Positions 15,495 to 23,932 of a stretch of 42,958 nt of DNA are shown one piece after another. Under the pieces are notes generated by a model that was given only the letters and a program-made list of their open reading frames with translations, had not been told where the DNA came from and ran no database searches. The DNA is taken from assembly GCF_016107305.1 (NCBI RefSeq), contig NZ_RCVR01000040.1, forward strand, positions 1 through 42,958. Direction: 5' to 3'. A program made the translations under genes and the position numbers. Source of the DNA: Roseomonas sp. KE2513 (GTDB lineage Bacteria > Pseudomonadota > Alphaproteobacteria > Acetobacterales > Acetobacteraceae). Position 1 is the first letter of the stretch, and each line of letters starts with the position of its first letter.

Positions 15495-17581
15495 GCGGCG
15501 ATGCTCACGTGCAGGTTCCCCATCTCATCGGCCCGGGCGACGCCGCCCGGCGGCACCACCACGCTCTGCCCCGGGAACTCGATGACGGCAGGGCCAACCA
15601 CCTCAGCACCAGGTGGCGGAAAGCTCGTGCGCCATATGGCGGCCTCGACAGGACCGGCCCGAAGGTCAAACAGGATCGAGCGGGTTCCCGCCGGACGCAT
15701 GGCCTCGCCCGAGGCAGCGATCCGGGGAGGCGGCAAATGGCCGGTAGCCGTTACCCTCGCGCCGACCACTTCAAAGCCTGCCGCGCTGTAGGCTGCACCG
15801 CGTCCGAAGAGGCCCTCGTACTCCTGCTCGAACTGTCGGGCTGCGGAGAGGAATGCGTCCGCGCCGAAAGCTTCGCCCGGCACGACAATGTCCAGCGTGT
15901 TGGTCTGGCCGCGATAGCGGATTGACAGCACGCGCTCAAGCACGAGGTCACCGCGCGCGCCGGCGGATTCGAGGTTCTTCGCCGCCTCCTGGGAAAGCCG
16001 GGCCAGTTCCGCCTCGACGGTCTGGAGCTGGCTGTCGGGCGGCACCGCCCGACCCCCTGCCCTCAGATAAACGGGGCTTTCCCGTGTCAGGCCCAGCGAG
16101 GAGTTGGCACAGCCAAAGGCCGACTGCGCGGTCGCCGCCGCCGGCACGATGAACTTCGGAAGGCCAAGCTCCCGCGTCAGGGCCCAGGCATGGCTTGGCC
16201 CGGCGCCGCCGTTGGCCAGGAACACGAAATCCCGTGGGTCATGACCACGCTCGATGGTGGCACGGCGCAGCAGCGCCGCCATTTTCGCGTCCAGCACCTC
16301 GCGGATGCCCCAGGCTGCCTCCATCACATCCACGCCCAGCGGCTTGGCGATGCGATCATGGATGGCGCGGCGGGCCGCCTCACCATCGAGCTTCATGGCC
16401 CCGCCAATGAAGTTGTTAGGATCCAGCACGCCAAGCACGAGGTCTGCGTCAGTCGCCGTCGGCTCCGTTCCACCCCGCCCGTAGCAGGCGGGACCTGGCA
16501 TGGATCCGGCGCTCTGGGGCCCGACCTGCAACGCCCCGAACTGCACGCTAGCAATCGACCCACCACCCGCCCCGATGCTGTCCACGTCGATGGAGGGCAC
16601 GCGGATGTCGGCGCCGGCGACGGAGATCTCCTGCCGCATCACGGGGCGACCACGGACGATGACCCCGACGTCAAAGGAGGTCCCCCCAATGTCAGTCGCG
16701 AGAAGGTTCTTCTCCCCCAGCATTTCGCCAATGGCGAGGGAACCGATCACACCGGCCGCTGGCCCCGAGAAAATAGCGTAGGCTGGCCGGTCGGTCAGCG
16801 ACGCGGTCGGCAGGACCCCGCCGGCGTTGGTCATCATCAGCACGGGAACCGTCATGCCCGCCGCTTGGAGCTCCTTTTCGAGGCGCGAAAGGTAGCGGCC
16901 GGCGACGGGACCGAGAGCGGCGTTGGCGGCGGCGGTCGACATGCGGCCATACTCGCCGACGCCGGGAGACACCTCGTGGCTGAGGGTGATAAAGGCATCC
17001 GGCATCGCCTCCAGCGCCAACTCGTGCAGGCGCAGCTCGTGCACTGGGTTCACAGGCGACCAGAGCGTACAAATCGCGAGTGCCTGTGCCCCCTTCGCCA
17101 CCAACCGGGCAATGGCGGCGCGCGCCTGCGTCTCATCCAGCTGGCGCACCACACGCCCGTTGACGTCGATCCGCTCCGGGACCTCCTCCACCATGTCTCT
17201 CGGCACGATCGGATCATAGCGGTTGTGCAGGAAGAAGTCCGTCACCTCCAGCTCCGAGAGGCCGGAAGTCAGGCGCCGCATGCGGCCGATCTCGAGCGTG
17301 TCGCCGAAACCCTCGGTGGTCAGCACGCCGCATCGTGCCGCCCGCCTGGTCAACAGGGCGTTCAACCCGACTGTCGTCCCATGCCCGAAGCGGACGATAC
17401 GGGCGCAGAACTCTTCGAAGCACAGCCCGTAACCTTCTGCGGCCAATCGCGTGGTGTTCAGCACGCCAGTCATGACGTCTAGCGTCGTAGGACTCTTGAA
17501 GACCCGCGCCTGCCCGCTCCCATCGGCGACCCACATGTCAGTGAAGGTGCCGCCCACATCTGTCCCGACGTAATAGCTCAC
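15491..17581 (-). CDS. hyuA: Hydantoinase A/oxoprolinase family subunit
   Basis: This is the ATP-binding ASKHA-type subunit. It begins VSYYVGTDVGGTFTDMWV, where GTDVGGTFTD is the phosphate-binding loop. RFGHGTTVGLNALLTR and LLATDIGGTSFDVGVI follow, then a C-terminal domain with RYRGQTNTL. A GTG start at 17581 is chosen because GGAGG lies seven bases before it; the open frame continues to 17605 without a better signal. It pairs with the overlapping hyuB. Together they should cleave a cyclic amide with ATP. The transporter genes immediately upstream suggest that the compound is imported. Confidence 0.9.
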   Translation of the reverse strand: MSYYVGTDVGGTFTDMWVADGSGQARVFKSPTTLDVMTGVLNTTRLAAEGYGLCFEEFCARIVRFGHGTTVGLNALLTRRAARCGVLTTEGFGDTLEIGRMRRLTSGLSELEVTDFFLHNRYDPIVPRDMVEEVPERIDVNGRVVRQLDETQARAAIARLVAKGAQALAICTLWSPVNPVHELRLHELALEAMPDAFITLSHEVSPGVGEYGRMSTAAANAALGPVAGRYLSRLEKELQAAGMTVPVLMMTNAGGVLPTASLTDRPAYAIFSGPAAGVIGSLAIGEMLGEKNLLATDIGGTSFDVGVIVRGRPVMRQEISVAGADIRVPSIDVDSIGAGGGSIASVQFGALQVGPQSAGSMPGPACYGRGGTEPTATDADLVLGVLDPNNFIGGAMKLDGEAARRAIHDRIAKPLGVDVMEAAWGIREVLDAKMAALLRRATIERGHDPRDFVFLANGGAGPSHAWALTRELGLPKFIVPAAATAQSAFGCANSSLGLTRESPVYLRAGGRAVPPDSQLQTVEAELARLSQEAAKNLESAGARGDLVLERVLSIRYRGQTNTLDIVVPGEAFGADAFLSAARQFEQEYEGLFGRGAAYSAAGFEVVGARVTATGHLPPPRIAASGEAMRPAGTRSILFDLRAGPVEAAIWRTSFPPPGAEVVGPAVIEFPGQSVVVPPGGVARADEMGNLHVSIAA

Positions 17582-17736
17582 CCTGCGACCTCCGCCCGCC
17601 AGCACTCGGCGCTTGGCAAATCCTGGGGCGTGGCAGGCAGGGCTAGGCCGGTGTCCTGGCTGTGGAAGATGCTCGTTGTCTCCACTGTGACGGTTGCATT
17701 CCTGATCGCCATGACAATCCTCCCGAGTTAAATGAG

Positions 17737-18489
17737 TTATGCCGCCCGCCAGCGCAGAAGCCGCTGCTCAATTGCCTCGAGCACGAGGTTGCTGATCAGG
17801 CCGATCAGGCCGAGCAGGATCAAGCCAGCAAAGATATCGGCCGCGCGAAACGACCGGCCTGCCAGCAGAATTGCCGTGCCCAGTCCCTGCTGCCCGGCCA
17901 GCATTTCCGTCACGATCGCGAGGATTAGTGCCACAGTCAGCGAGAGCCGCATGCCGGCCAGGACATCCGGGACCGCGTTTGGCAGACCGATTTTCCAGAC
18001 GAAGGAAAGGCGCGAGAGGCCTAGGGCACGTGATACCTCAACCAAACGCGGCTCCACGGACTTGAAGCCGTGGACGGTCGCCAGCAGGGTCGGCCACAGC
18101 GATCCGAAGGCAACCACGCTCAAAACCATACCCGGCGTCAGGCCAAAGACTGCGATGGCAATAGGGATAATGGCCGAGGCCGGGAGAGGCCGGATGAACT
18201 CCAGCAGGGGCTCCAGCGTCTCGCGCGCCGTCTGGTTCAGTCCGATCAGCGCGCCGAGAATGATGGCCACAAGGCTGGCGAGCAGCCATCCCTGGAACAT
18301 CAGGATCACGGTCGCCCCTGTCTGTGCGAGAAGATCGCGCGCCAGCCCTCGCTGGAGCGCGGCAAGCGCAGCGTCCGGGCTCGGCAGAAAGGCGCGTGAG
18401 ATTAGTCCGGTCTCCGTCACCGCCCACCAGACGAGCAGCACTATCCCGAGGCCGGTCAGGGCAACTGCGAGTTCGCGAACCGCGCGCAT
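17737..18489 (-). CDS. ABC transporter permease (SsuC/TauC type), second copy
   Basis: A 250-residue inner-membrane permease with about six hydrophobic segments and the EAA-type loop around FGSLWPTLLATVHGFKSVEP. That loop contacts the ATPase. It belongs to the nitrate/sulfonate/taurine-type (NitT/TauT) binding-protein-dependent transporters. Its ATG overlaps the stop of the preceding permease (TAATG), so the two are coupled. Having two different permeases beside one ATPase suggests a heterodimeric channel. Confidence 0.88.
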   Translation of the reverse strand: MRAVRELAVALTGLGIVLLVWWAVTETGLISRAFLPSPDAALAALQRGLARDLLAQTGATVILMFQGWLLASLVAIILGALIGLNQTARETLEPLLEFIRPLPASAIIPIAIAVFGLTPGMVLSVVAFGSLWPTLLATVHGFKSVEPRLVEVSRALGLSRLSFVWKIGLPNAVPDVLAGMRLSLTVALILAIVTEMLAGQQGLGTAILLAGRSFRAADIFAGLILLGLIGLISNLVLEAIEQRLLRWRAA

Positions 18490-19250
18490 TAGCGCCCCCC
18501 CCCGGCTTGCCCATGATGGAGAAGCAATCGCCGCTCCGCTGCAACGAGGATCCTGTTGAGCCCCCAGCCGAGCACGCCGATCCAGACGAGGTACGCAAGT
18601 GCCAGGGCGGGGGCGAGCCCCTGCTGGGCCATGGTCAGTGAATAGCCCAACCCCTGCGGGTTTGCCGCGATCTCCACCGTAACCGCGACGACGAGGGCCA
18701 CGCCGACTGCAAGACGCAGGGCGACGACGAGCCGCGGCAGGGCCGCGGGAAGGATGACTTTGGCAACCCGCGCCACCGGTCCGAGCTGGAGTGCGCGGGT
18801 CACGTCGCGCAGGGTACGGTCAACGCCGCCGACGGCCCCTTGGCTAAGGACGAGCATGGGCCAGAAGGTTGCAAAGGCAACGACCGAGGCGCCCATCGCA
18901 GGTCCAAAGCCAAAGACGAGCAGGGCCAGGGGGATCAGGGCGACGGAAGGAAGCGGCCGTAGCGCCTCTACCGGCGCCCGGGCCAAGCGAGCTAAGGCCG
19001 GCACGAGGCCGAGGACGATGCCAGCCACCATCCCCGCGCCCCCGCCAAGCAGCAGTCCGGACACGACCACCGAGAGCGTCTCCCAGGTCGCGACGACCAG
19101 AGATCCGTCAGCTAGGGCGGTCGCACCGGCTCGGACGACGGCGCTGGGTGGTGCTAGGGAGTCACTAGGGGGCTGCCCTAGGAAGGCGATCTCCCAGGAC
19201 GCGAGCAGGAGCAGCGGGATCACCACCCCACGCCGGGCCGAGCGCATCAT
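18489..19250 (-). CDS. ABC transporter permease (SsuC/TauC type), first copy
   Basis: A 253-residue inner-membrane permease of the NitT/TauT group. After an N-terminal hydrophobic segment (VVIPLLLLASWEIAFL) there are further membrane spans. The cytoplasmic coupling loop lies around FATFWPMLVLSQGAVGGVDR. It overlaps the ATPase stop at its start and the second permease at its end. It is related to but clearly different from the neighbouring permease. Confidence 0.88.
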   Translation of the reverse strand: MMRSARRGVVIPLLLLASWEIAFLGQPPSDSLAPPSAVVRAGATALADGSLVVATWETLSVVVSGLLLGGGAGMVAGIVLGLVPALARLARAPVEALRPLPSVALIPLALLVFGFGPAMGASVVAFATFWPMLVLSQGAVGGVDRTLRDVTRALQLGPVARVAKVILPAALPRLVVALRLAVGVALVVAVTVEIAANPQGLGYSLTMAQQGLAPALALAYLVWIGVLGWGLNRILVAAERRLLLHHGQAGGGR

Positions 19251-20062
19251 CCGTGGCCATCCTGCATGAGGCCGAACAGTTCACGCCGGAGACGCAGAAA
19301 CTCCGAGTGCTCGCGGGTGGCGAGCTGGCTCCGCGGTGAGGGCAGCGGAACCGTCACCACCCGGTCCACCCGCCCGGGATTAGCTGCGAGCGCCACGACC
19401 ACGTCGCCGAGATAGAGCGCCTCCTCAAGGTCATGGGTAACGAAGAGCACGGTCATGCCGCTGTCAGAGACAAGGCGAAGCAACTCGTCCTGGAGGGTCT
19501 GCCGGGTCATCGCGTCCAGCGCACCGAAGGGCTCGTCCATTAAGAGGATTCGAGGTTCCTGAGCGAGGCAGCGCGCGATTTGAAGGCGCTGTTGCATGCC
19601 ACCGGACATTTCCGACGGATACTTGTGAAGATGCTTGCCGAGCCCGACGGTGGTCAGCAGGCGCTCGATCCTGTCCTTGCGCTCACTCCGAGGTACGCCC
19701 GCGGCTTCGAGTGCGAGGGAGACGTTGCCGTAGGAGTCGCGCCAAGGCAGCAGCGCGCGGCCATAGTCCTGAAAGACGACTGCGACGTCCCGCGACGGGC
19801 CGGAGCGCGGGACACCGCCGACGCAGACGGATCCATTTTTCGCCTGGAGGAAGCCGCCGGCGAGACGCAACACCGTGGTCTTGCCACTGCCCGATGGTCC
19901 GATCACGCAGCCAAAGCTCCCGGATGGCAGGGAGAAGCTGACATCGCGCAGCACCTCCCGTCCTCCCAGGTCAAGGTGGACGCTTTCAAAGGCGATGGCG
20001 GGCTTGATGACCTCGCCTGAGCGAACCGTACCCGCAGCGCCCTGCATGCCGTCCATGATCAC
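19247..20062 (-). CDS. ABC transporter ATP-binding protein (SsuB/TauB type)
   Basis: This 271-residue ATPase should energise the two permeases. Walker A is GPSGSGKTT (about residues 54-62), the Q-loop is VVFQDYGRALLPW, the signature is MSGGMQQRLQIAR, Walker B is ILLMDEPFGALD, and the H-loop is VTHDLEEAL. All catalytic residues are present. The start is GTG at 20062, or the ATG six bases later. It sits four bases after the binding-protein gene and overlaps the permease. SsuB/TauB-like members serve sulfonates, nitrate, pyrimidine precursors or aromatic acids; the ligand here is not known. Confidence 0.92.
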   Translation of the reverse strand: MIMDGMQGAAGTVRSGEVIKPAIAFESVHLDLGGREVLRDVSFSLPSGSFGCVIGPSGSGKTTVLRLAGGFLQAKNGSVCVGGVPRSGPSRDVAVVFQDYGRALLPWRDSYGNVSLALEAAGVPRSERKDRIERLLTTVGLGKHLHKYPSEMSGGMQQRLQIARCLAQEPRILLMDEPFGALDAMTRQTLQDELLRLVSDSGMTVLFVTHDLEEALYLGDVVVALAANPGRVDRVVTVPLPSPRSQLATREHSEFLRLRRELFGLMQDGHG

Positions 20063-20066
20063 GGCC

Positions 20067-21005
20067 TCAGGCTAGCCGTAGGCGCGCTGCGTCGATCTTG
20101 GACGTCAGCATGTCCTGCTCGGTCATAATGCGGACCCACGCCTCCAACTCCCGCTGCGTGACGTCGGAGCGCAGACGGGCAAGCGGGACGGTACGAACGA
20201 TCTCTATGGGAAGGCGCGTGTACTTGGCGATGTATTCCCGAGCCTTGTCACTGTTGCTCCCTGTCCATGCCACCGCCTCCGCAATTGCGCTCCGGAAGCC
20301 ACGAATGGCGTCAGGGTTGCGCGTGGCCCAGGCGCGAGTGGTTGCCCAGAGCGCGGTTGGCAGCGGCTCAGCTAACTCCGGGGTCATATTTGATACGAGG
20401 CGGCCGGTGCTGCTGGCGACGATCCGGCTCAAGACAGGCTCGCCGGTCACCACTGCGTCCACCGTGCCGCCGCGCAGCACGTCGGCCATCTGAGGGAAGG
20501 CCACCTCTACGAAGGTTACGCGGCGGGGGTCCACGCCCTTGTCCATAAGCCACTTCCGGAACAGCACATGGAGGAAAGCATTCAATCCCGGTACGCCGAC
20601 CCTCTTCCCCACAAAGCCCGTGGCGTCCTGGACGTCGGAACCAGTCTTCACCACCACGCCGAAGGTCGTCACCTCCCGCGTGATCTCGGCGCATGCCGTG
20701 AGGGCGACGAGATCAAGCCCGCCATCTACTGCGGAGATCATGACGGACGGCGTTGGCCCGCCGATCTGGATCGAATTGGACTGCAGTGCAGCTGGCAGCG
20801 TGGAGTTCAGCGGAATAAGCTGGAGCTCTGTCTCCAGCCCCTGACGCCGAAAGAAACCCTCTTCCTGAGCGACGAATGCGGCTGTGTAGTCGAGCACGGC
20901 CGTGTAGCCGATGCGGATCTTGCCTACGCCCTGTGACTGGGCCGGCTGGATCAGCATTGCGCTCACCGTAGCAGCACCGCTCACAAGGCACCTACGCGTG
21001 ATCAT
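20067..21005 (-). CDS. ABC substrate-binding protein, NMT1/SsuA-like
   Basis: A periplasmic binding protein of about 312 residues. It starts MITRRCLVSGAATVSAMLIQ, a signal peptide with a twin-arginine-like RR and a hydrophobic core, cleaved near AQSQG. The mature part (KIRIGYTAVLDYTAAFVAQE, EGFFRRQGLETELQLIP, SNSIQIGGPTPSVMISAVDG) matches the NMT1/THI5 and aliphatic-sulfonate binding family. The ATG at 21005 is chosen for the strong GGAGGAAA upstream and the compact signal peptide. It follows the regulator gene by 30 bases and leads the transporter operon. Confidence 0.9.
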   Translation of the reverse strand: MITRRCLVSGAATVSAMLIQPAQSQGVGKIRIGYTAVLDYTAAFVAQEEGFFRRQGLETELQLIPLNSTLPAALQSNSIQIGGPTPSVMISAVDGGLDLVALTACAEITREVTTFGVVVKTGSDVQDATGFVGKRVGVPGLNAFLHVLFRKWLMDKGVDPRRVTFVEVAFPQMADVLRGGTVDAVVTGEPVLSRIVASSTGRLVSNMTPELAEPLPTALWATTRAWATRNPDAIRGFRSAIAEAVAWTGSNSDKAREYIAKYTRLPIEIVRTVPLARLRSDVTQRELEAWVRIMTEQDMLTSKIDAARLRLA

Positions 21006-21035
21006 TCTTGTTTCCTCCGCTTGGTTACGCATGAG

Positions 21036-21767
21036 CTAGTCGCTGGGCGAAGCGGCCCCGCATAGCTGTCGGGCGTAGAAGTCGCTCGTGATTCGCATGT
21101 GTTGGCCGAGTAGGCGCTGAGCCAAGTCCGCATCTCGGGCCAGCACCGCCTCGGCCATTGCCCGGTGCTCGTCGACGAGAAGCTGGCGTGGCATGTTCGC
21201 GCCCATCAACACGATGCGGTACCGTGCGTGCTGCTCCGCAAGACGTCTCTGTGCATCCAGGGCACGGTGGCTGCCGCAGGCATGAATCAACGCGCGGTGG
21301 AATGCGTCGTGCTCGGCATTCCAAGTAGCCAAGCTAGTCGGGTCGGTCGCCGTAGTCTCAGTGGCGCGGACTAGGCGGTGCAGCGCGGCAACAATGTTAC
21401 CCTCCCACGCCGCGTCCCCCCGTGCGATCGCATCTCTGACCGCCTGTCCTTCAATCGTGGCGCGCATGTACGCAATGTCGACGAGATCAGCACCCGAGAG
21501 TGGGGTGACGCGGAAGCCCTTGTTACCCTCGACCTCGACCAAGCCCTCGCCGACGAGGCGGGACAGGGCCTCGCGAAGAGGGCTGGCCCCGACCTGATAG
21601 CGGCCCCGCAGGCTGTCTAAGCGAAGACGCGTACCCGGCTCGAGCACGATGGAGAGGATGTCCTGCCTGATCCGGCGCTCGGCCTCGTCGGTCAGGGTTG
21701 GACCACCCAGTAGGCCGGCGCTGGAAGGCGCCATCTCAAAGGGCAGGCGCCGGGGCTCGTTCATCAT
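21036..21767 (-). CDS. GntR-family regulator with FCD domain
   Basis: This is a repressor-type regulator. The N-terminal winged helix reads EAERRIRQDILSIVLEPGTR and SLRGRYQVGASPLREALSRL. The C-terminal FCD ligand domain includes YMRATIEGQAVRDAIARGD, ERHDAFHRAL-like text (NAEHDAFHRALIHACG) and EHRAMAEAVLARD, with His/Asp residues that usually bind a metal and an organic acid. The frame is open to 21947, but the ATG at 21767 gives a normal length and leaves the 33-bp dyad at 21802 untranslated. It is the first gene of the transporter/hydantoinase operon and is probably autoregulated by that compound. Confidence 0.85.
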   Translation of the reverse strand: MMNEPRRLPFEMAPSSAGLLGGPTLTDEAERRIRQDILSIVLEPGTRLRLDSLRGRYQVGASPLREALSRLVGEGLVEVEGNKGFRVTPLSGADLVDIAYMRATIEGQAVRDAIARGDAAWEGNIVAALHRLVRATETTATDPTSLATWNAEHDAFHRALIHACGSHRALDAQRRLAEQHARYRIVLMGANMPRQLLVDEHRAMAEAVLARDADLAQRLLGQHMRITSDFYARQLCGAASPSD

Positions 21768-21801
21768 CACCGAGATCGTGCAAATCATCGACGATCGAGT
21801 C

Positions 21802-21834
21802 AATGATCGATTGAAGTTCGATCTGTCGATCATT
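21802..21834. promoter_or_regulatory. 33-bp dyad, probable GntR operator
   Basis: AATGATCGA at 21802-21810 and TCGATCATT at 21826-21834 are perfect 9-base arms with a 15-base centre that contains another GATC-like core (TTCGATC). It is 35 bases before the chosen GntR start, where an autoregulatory operator is expected. The region 21787-21835 is rich in ATCGA repeats compared with its surroundings. Confidence 0.55.
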
Positions 21835-22003
21835 GCGGTTTGGCTCCGGGGGAATGGGGCATCAGCGCATCGGTATTCAAATGAAGCCCGCTCGCCTGCC
21901 GGCCCGCGTTGATCCTGCGAGCCCCAGTAGGCGGCTAAGGCCTGCATCGCTGCAGTAGGACAGCGCGTCGTCTGCCCTACGATGCCGCCCGTATGTACCT
22001 CGC

Positions 22004-22714
22004 TCAGGCCTCAGCGGCGGCGCTGACGCTGAGGGAAACCGCACCGACCCCGTTAACCTCCCCCTCAAGGCGATCACCGACCACCACAGGTCCCACACCT
22101 GCCGGGGTTCCTGTCATGATCAGGTCGCCCGGACGGAGGCGGTAAAGGGTTGAAAGGTTCGCGATGAGCTCTGGCACCTTCCAGGCGAGGTGATCCAGGT
22201 CAGCGTCCTGTTTTACCACCCCATTTACGGACAGGCAGATGCGCCCTCTTGCGGGATGCCCAATGCGGGCGGCCGGTGCGACCTTCCCAATTACGGCGCT
22301 TTCCTCGAAGTCCTTGCCCGTATCCCAGGGACGGCCCTTGGCGCGGGAGGCGAGCTGAAGGTCCCGGCGGGTCATGTCGAGGCCTGCGGCGTACCCGAAG
22401 ATGAGTTCTTGAGCCTTGTCCAATGGGACCTGGAAGCCACCATGCCCGAGGACCACCACGAGTTCGATCTCGTGGTGGTAGTCTCCTGTGCCCGGCGGAT
22501 ACGCAACGGACGATCCGCTCTCGACGATAGCGTGCAGGCTCTTGGTGAACCAGAACGGCGCCTCGCGGTCCACCTGGGTGCCCATTTCCGCAGCGTGGGC
22601 TTCGTAGTTCCGCCCGACGCAGAAGATGCGCGAGACCGGGACACGACCACCGCCCTCGACCTCCAGTGTTGGCGTTGCATCGGGTTCAAAAAGAAGGTCG
22701 AGTGCGGTGGTCAT
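22004..22714 (-). CDS. Fumarylacetoacetate hydrolase family; probable fumaryl-/maleylpyruvate hydrolase
   Basis: This 236-residue enzyme should split an acylpyruvate into pyruvate and a dicarboxylate using Mg or Mn. Family signatures are IFCVGRNYEAHAAEMG, then YHHEIELVVVLG (metal-binding E-x-E), GYAAGLDMTRRDLQ and GRPWDTGKDFEESAVIGKV, ending in LRPGDLIMTGTPAGVGPV. These fit the YcgM/NagK-like branch that acts on fumarylpyruvate. Its ATG overlaps the end of the dioxygenase gene, so it most likely handles the ring-cleavage product directly. No maleylpyruvate isomerase is visible in the window, so it may accept maleylpyruvate. Confidence 0.88.
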   Translation of the reverse strand: MTTALDLLFEPDATPTLEVEGGGRVPVSRIFCVGRNYEAHAAEMGTQVDREAPFWFTKSLHAIVESGSSVAYPPGTGDYHHEIELVVVLGHGGFQVPLDKAQELIFGYAAGLDMTRRDLQLASRAKGRPWDTGKDFEESAVIGKVAPAARIGHPARGRICLSVNGVVKQDADLDHLAWKVPELIANLSTLYRLRPGDLIMTGTPAGVGPVVVGDRLEGEVNGVGAVSLSVSAAAEA

Positions 22715-23787
22715 GCGTCAAACCTTTCGTAGATACCAATCTTGCGCTGCAGTGGTGCGTCATCGATTTGGAACAGGAAGGCGGGCTTAGCTGTCGAACG
22801 ATTGACGAGGCGGACCCGTGCATGGGCTGGTGCGGCGAAGACGTCCGCATCTTCCGCGTTAAGCAGCGCCTCGCCTGCCACTTCGGCCTGAACCGTGCCC
22901 GACACAACATGGAACACGGCGGAGGCGCTGTCTCTGGGAAGTGTCACCTCCTCACCTGACCGGAGCATGATTGCCGAGAAGCCGAGGGTGGGCAGGCATT
23001 CCCCACCCGTTTCGGGATTCACGTAGCCAAGATGTACTGGCTTGCCCTCATCGGTATCCGAAGCCAGGGCCTCAAGGGCTGCACGCACCTCCGCCCAGGG
23101 CCAGCGCATGAGTGGATACTGCGCACGCGGCGAAGCGAAGTTTTGATAGGGGACGAGACCGGCTCGCCGGTAGCGAGTGACTGAGGCATCCAGGCCGTTC
23201 TTGACGGTCTGTGAAGCCCCCTCCAGGGCGTATGATGCCTCCATCCCGACGACCAGAGGAAGGTCGAGCGCGTCCATCCAGATCACCGGGCCAGAGCCGG
23301 CGTGCGTGTGCTCGTGCCACTGGAGAGCCGGTGTGAGGATTAGGTCGCCGCGCTCCATGGGCAGTCGCTCGCCATTCACGATAGTGGAGCCCCCTTCGCC
23401 CTCGACGACCAAGCGAACAGCCGACGGCGTGTGCCGATGATTCGGAGCGATCTCGCCCGGTAGGATCATCTGCATGCCGACGTAGATCGTCCCAGTGCAG
23501 TGCAGACCATCCAACCCGTGCCCGGGATTCGAGAAGACGAGAACGCGGCGCTCTGCCTTCTCAATTGGAGTCAAGCTGCCCGCCCGGAGCAGCAGGGGCC
23601 TTACTTCCGAGTAGCGCCACAACGCGGGGCGTGTCTGTGGGCGGGGAGCATCGTGGGGCAGAAAGCCGCGCATGCTGGGCCAGAGCGGAACCAGGTTCGC
23701 GGAAGTCATAGCATCCCGATAGTCCTGCGGCAGCTCGTCGAGGGTGCCGAGCGATGAGGCGCCGCTGTGTGCTTGAGGGTCACTCAT
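22711..23787 (-). CDS. Gentisate 1,2-dioxygenase-like bicupin
   Basis: A 358-residue double-cupin, Fe(II)-dependent ring-cleavage dioxygenase. The first cupin contains PGEIAPNHRHTPSAVRLVVE, whose His-x-His supplies two iron ligands, and LQWHEHTHAG, which supplies a further His. The second cupin (about residues 260-345) contains FHVVSGTVQAEVAGEAL. Length and layout match gentisate dioxygenases; 1-hydroxy-2-naphthoate or salicylate dioxygenases are close relatives and cannot be excluded. The start is ATG at 23787 after GGAGAG. The fused FAH-type gene downstream and the salicylyl-CoA hydroxylase upstream favour gentisate. Confidence 0.87.
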   Translation of the reverse strand: MSDPQAHSGASSLGTLDELPQDYRDAMTSANLVPLWPSMRGFLPHDAPRPQTRPALWRYSEVRPLLLRAGSLTPIEKAERRVLVFSNPGHGLDGLHCTGTIYVGMQMILPGEIAPNHRHTPSAVRLVVEGEGGSTIVNGERLPMERGDLILTPALQWHEHTHAGSGPVIWMDALDLPLVVGMEASYALEGASQTVKNGLDASVTRYRRAGLVPYQNFASPRAQYPLMRWPWAEVRAALEALASDTDEGKPVHLGYVNPETGGECLPTLGFSAIMLRSGEEVTLPRDSASAVFHVVSGTVQAEVAGEALLNAEDADVFAAPAHARVRLVNRSTAKPAFLFQIDDAPLQRKIGIYERFDA

Positions 23788-23811
23788 TCGACTCTCCAGT
23801 GAAGGAGTTCC

Positions 23812-23833
23812 AGAGGTCGACCAGCCGACCTCT
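23812..23833. repeat. Intercistronic hairpin 1 before the dioxygenase
   Basis: AGAGGTCG (23812-23819) and CGACCTCT (23826-23833) are perfect 8-base arms with a 6-base loop. It lies in the 145-base gap between the binding-protein and dioxygenase genes, 25 bases before the dioxygenase start on the message. Confidence 0.6.
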
Positions 23834-23840
23834 CGGGTCT

Positions 23841-23867
23841 GTCGGCCAGTCTGGAGGACTGGCCGAC
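23841..23867. repeat. Intercistronic hairpin 2 before the dioxygenase
   Basis: GTCGGCCAGTC (23841-23851) and GACTGGCCGAC (23857-23867) are perfect 11-base arms with a 5-base loop, seven bases from hairpin 1. No T-run follows on the minus strand, so a simple intrinsic terminator is unlikely. Confidence 0.65.
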
Positions 23868-23932
23868 TACTTGGCAGGCACACTGCAGCTGGGCGCCACC
23901 ACGCCCCGCCATCTCGGTTTGCCGTCCTGCTG

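Noticed and set aside
16190-17482. 430-codon plus-strand open frame
   Set aside because: Antisense shadow of hyuA, rich in His and Arg, with no family resemblance.
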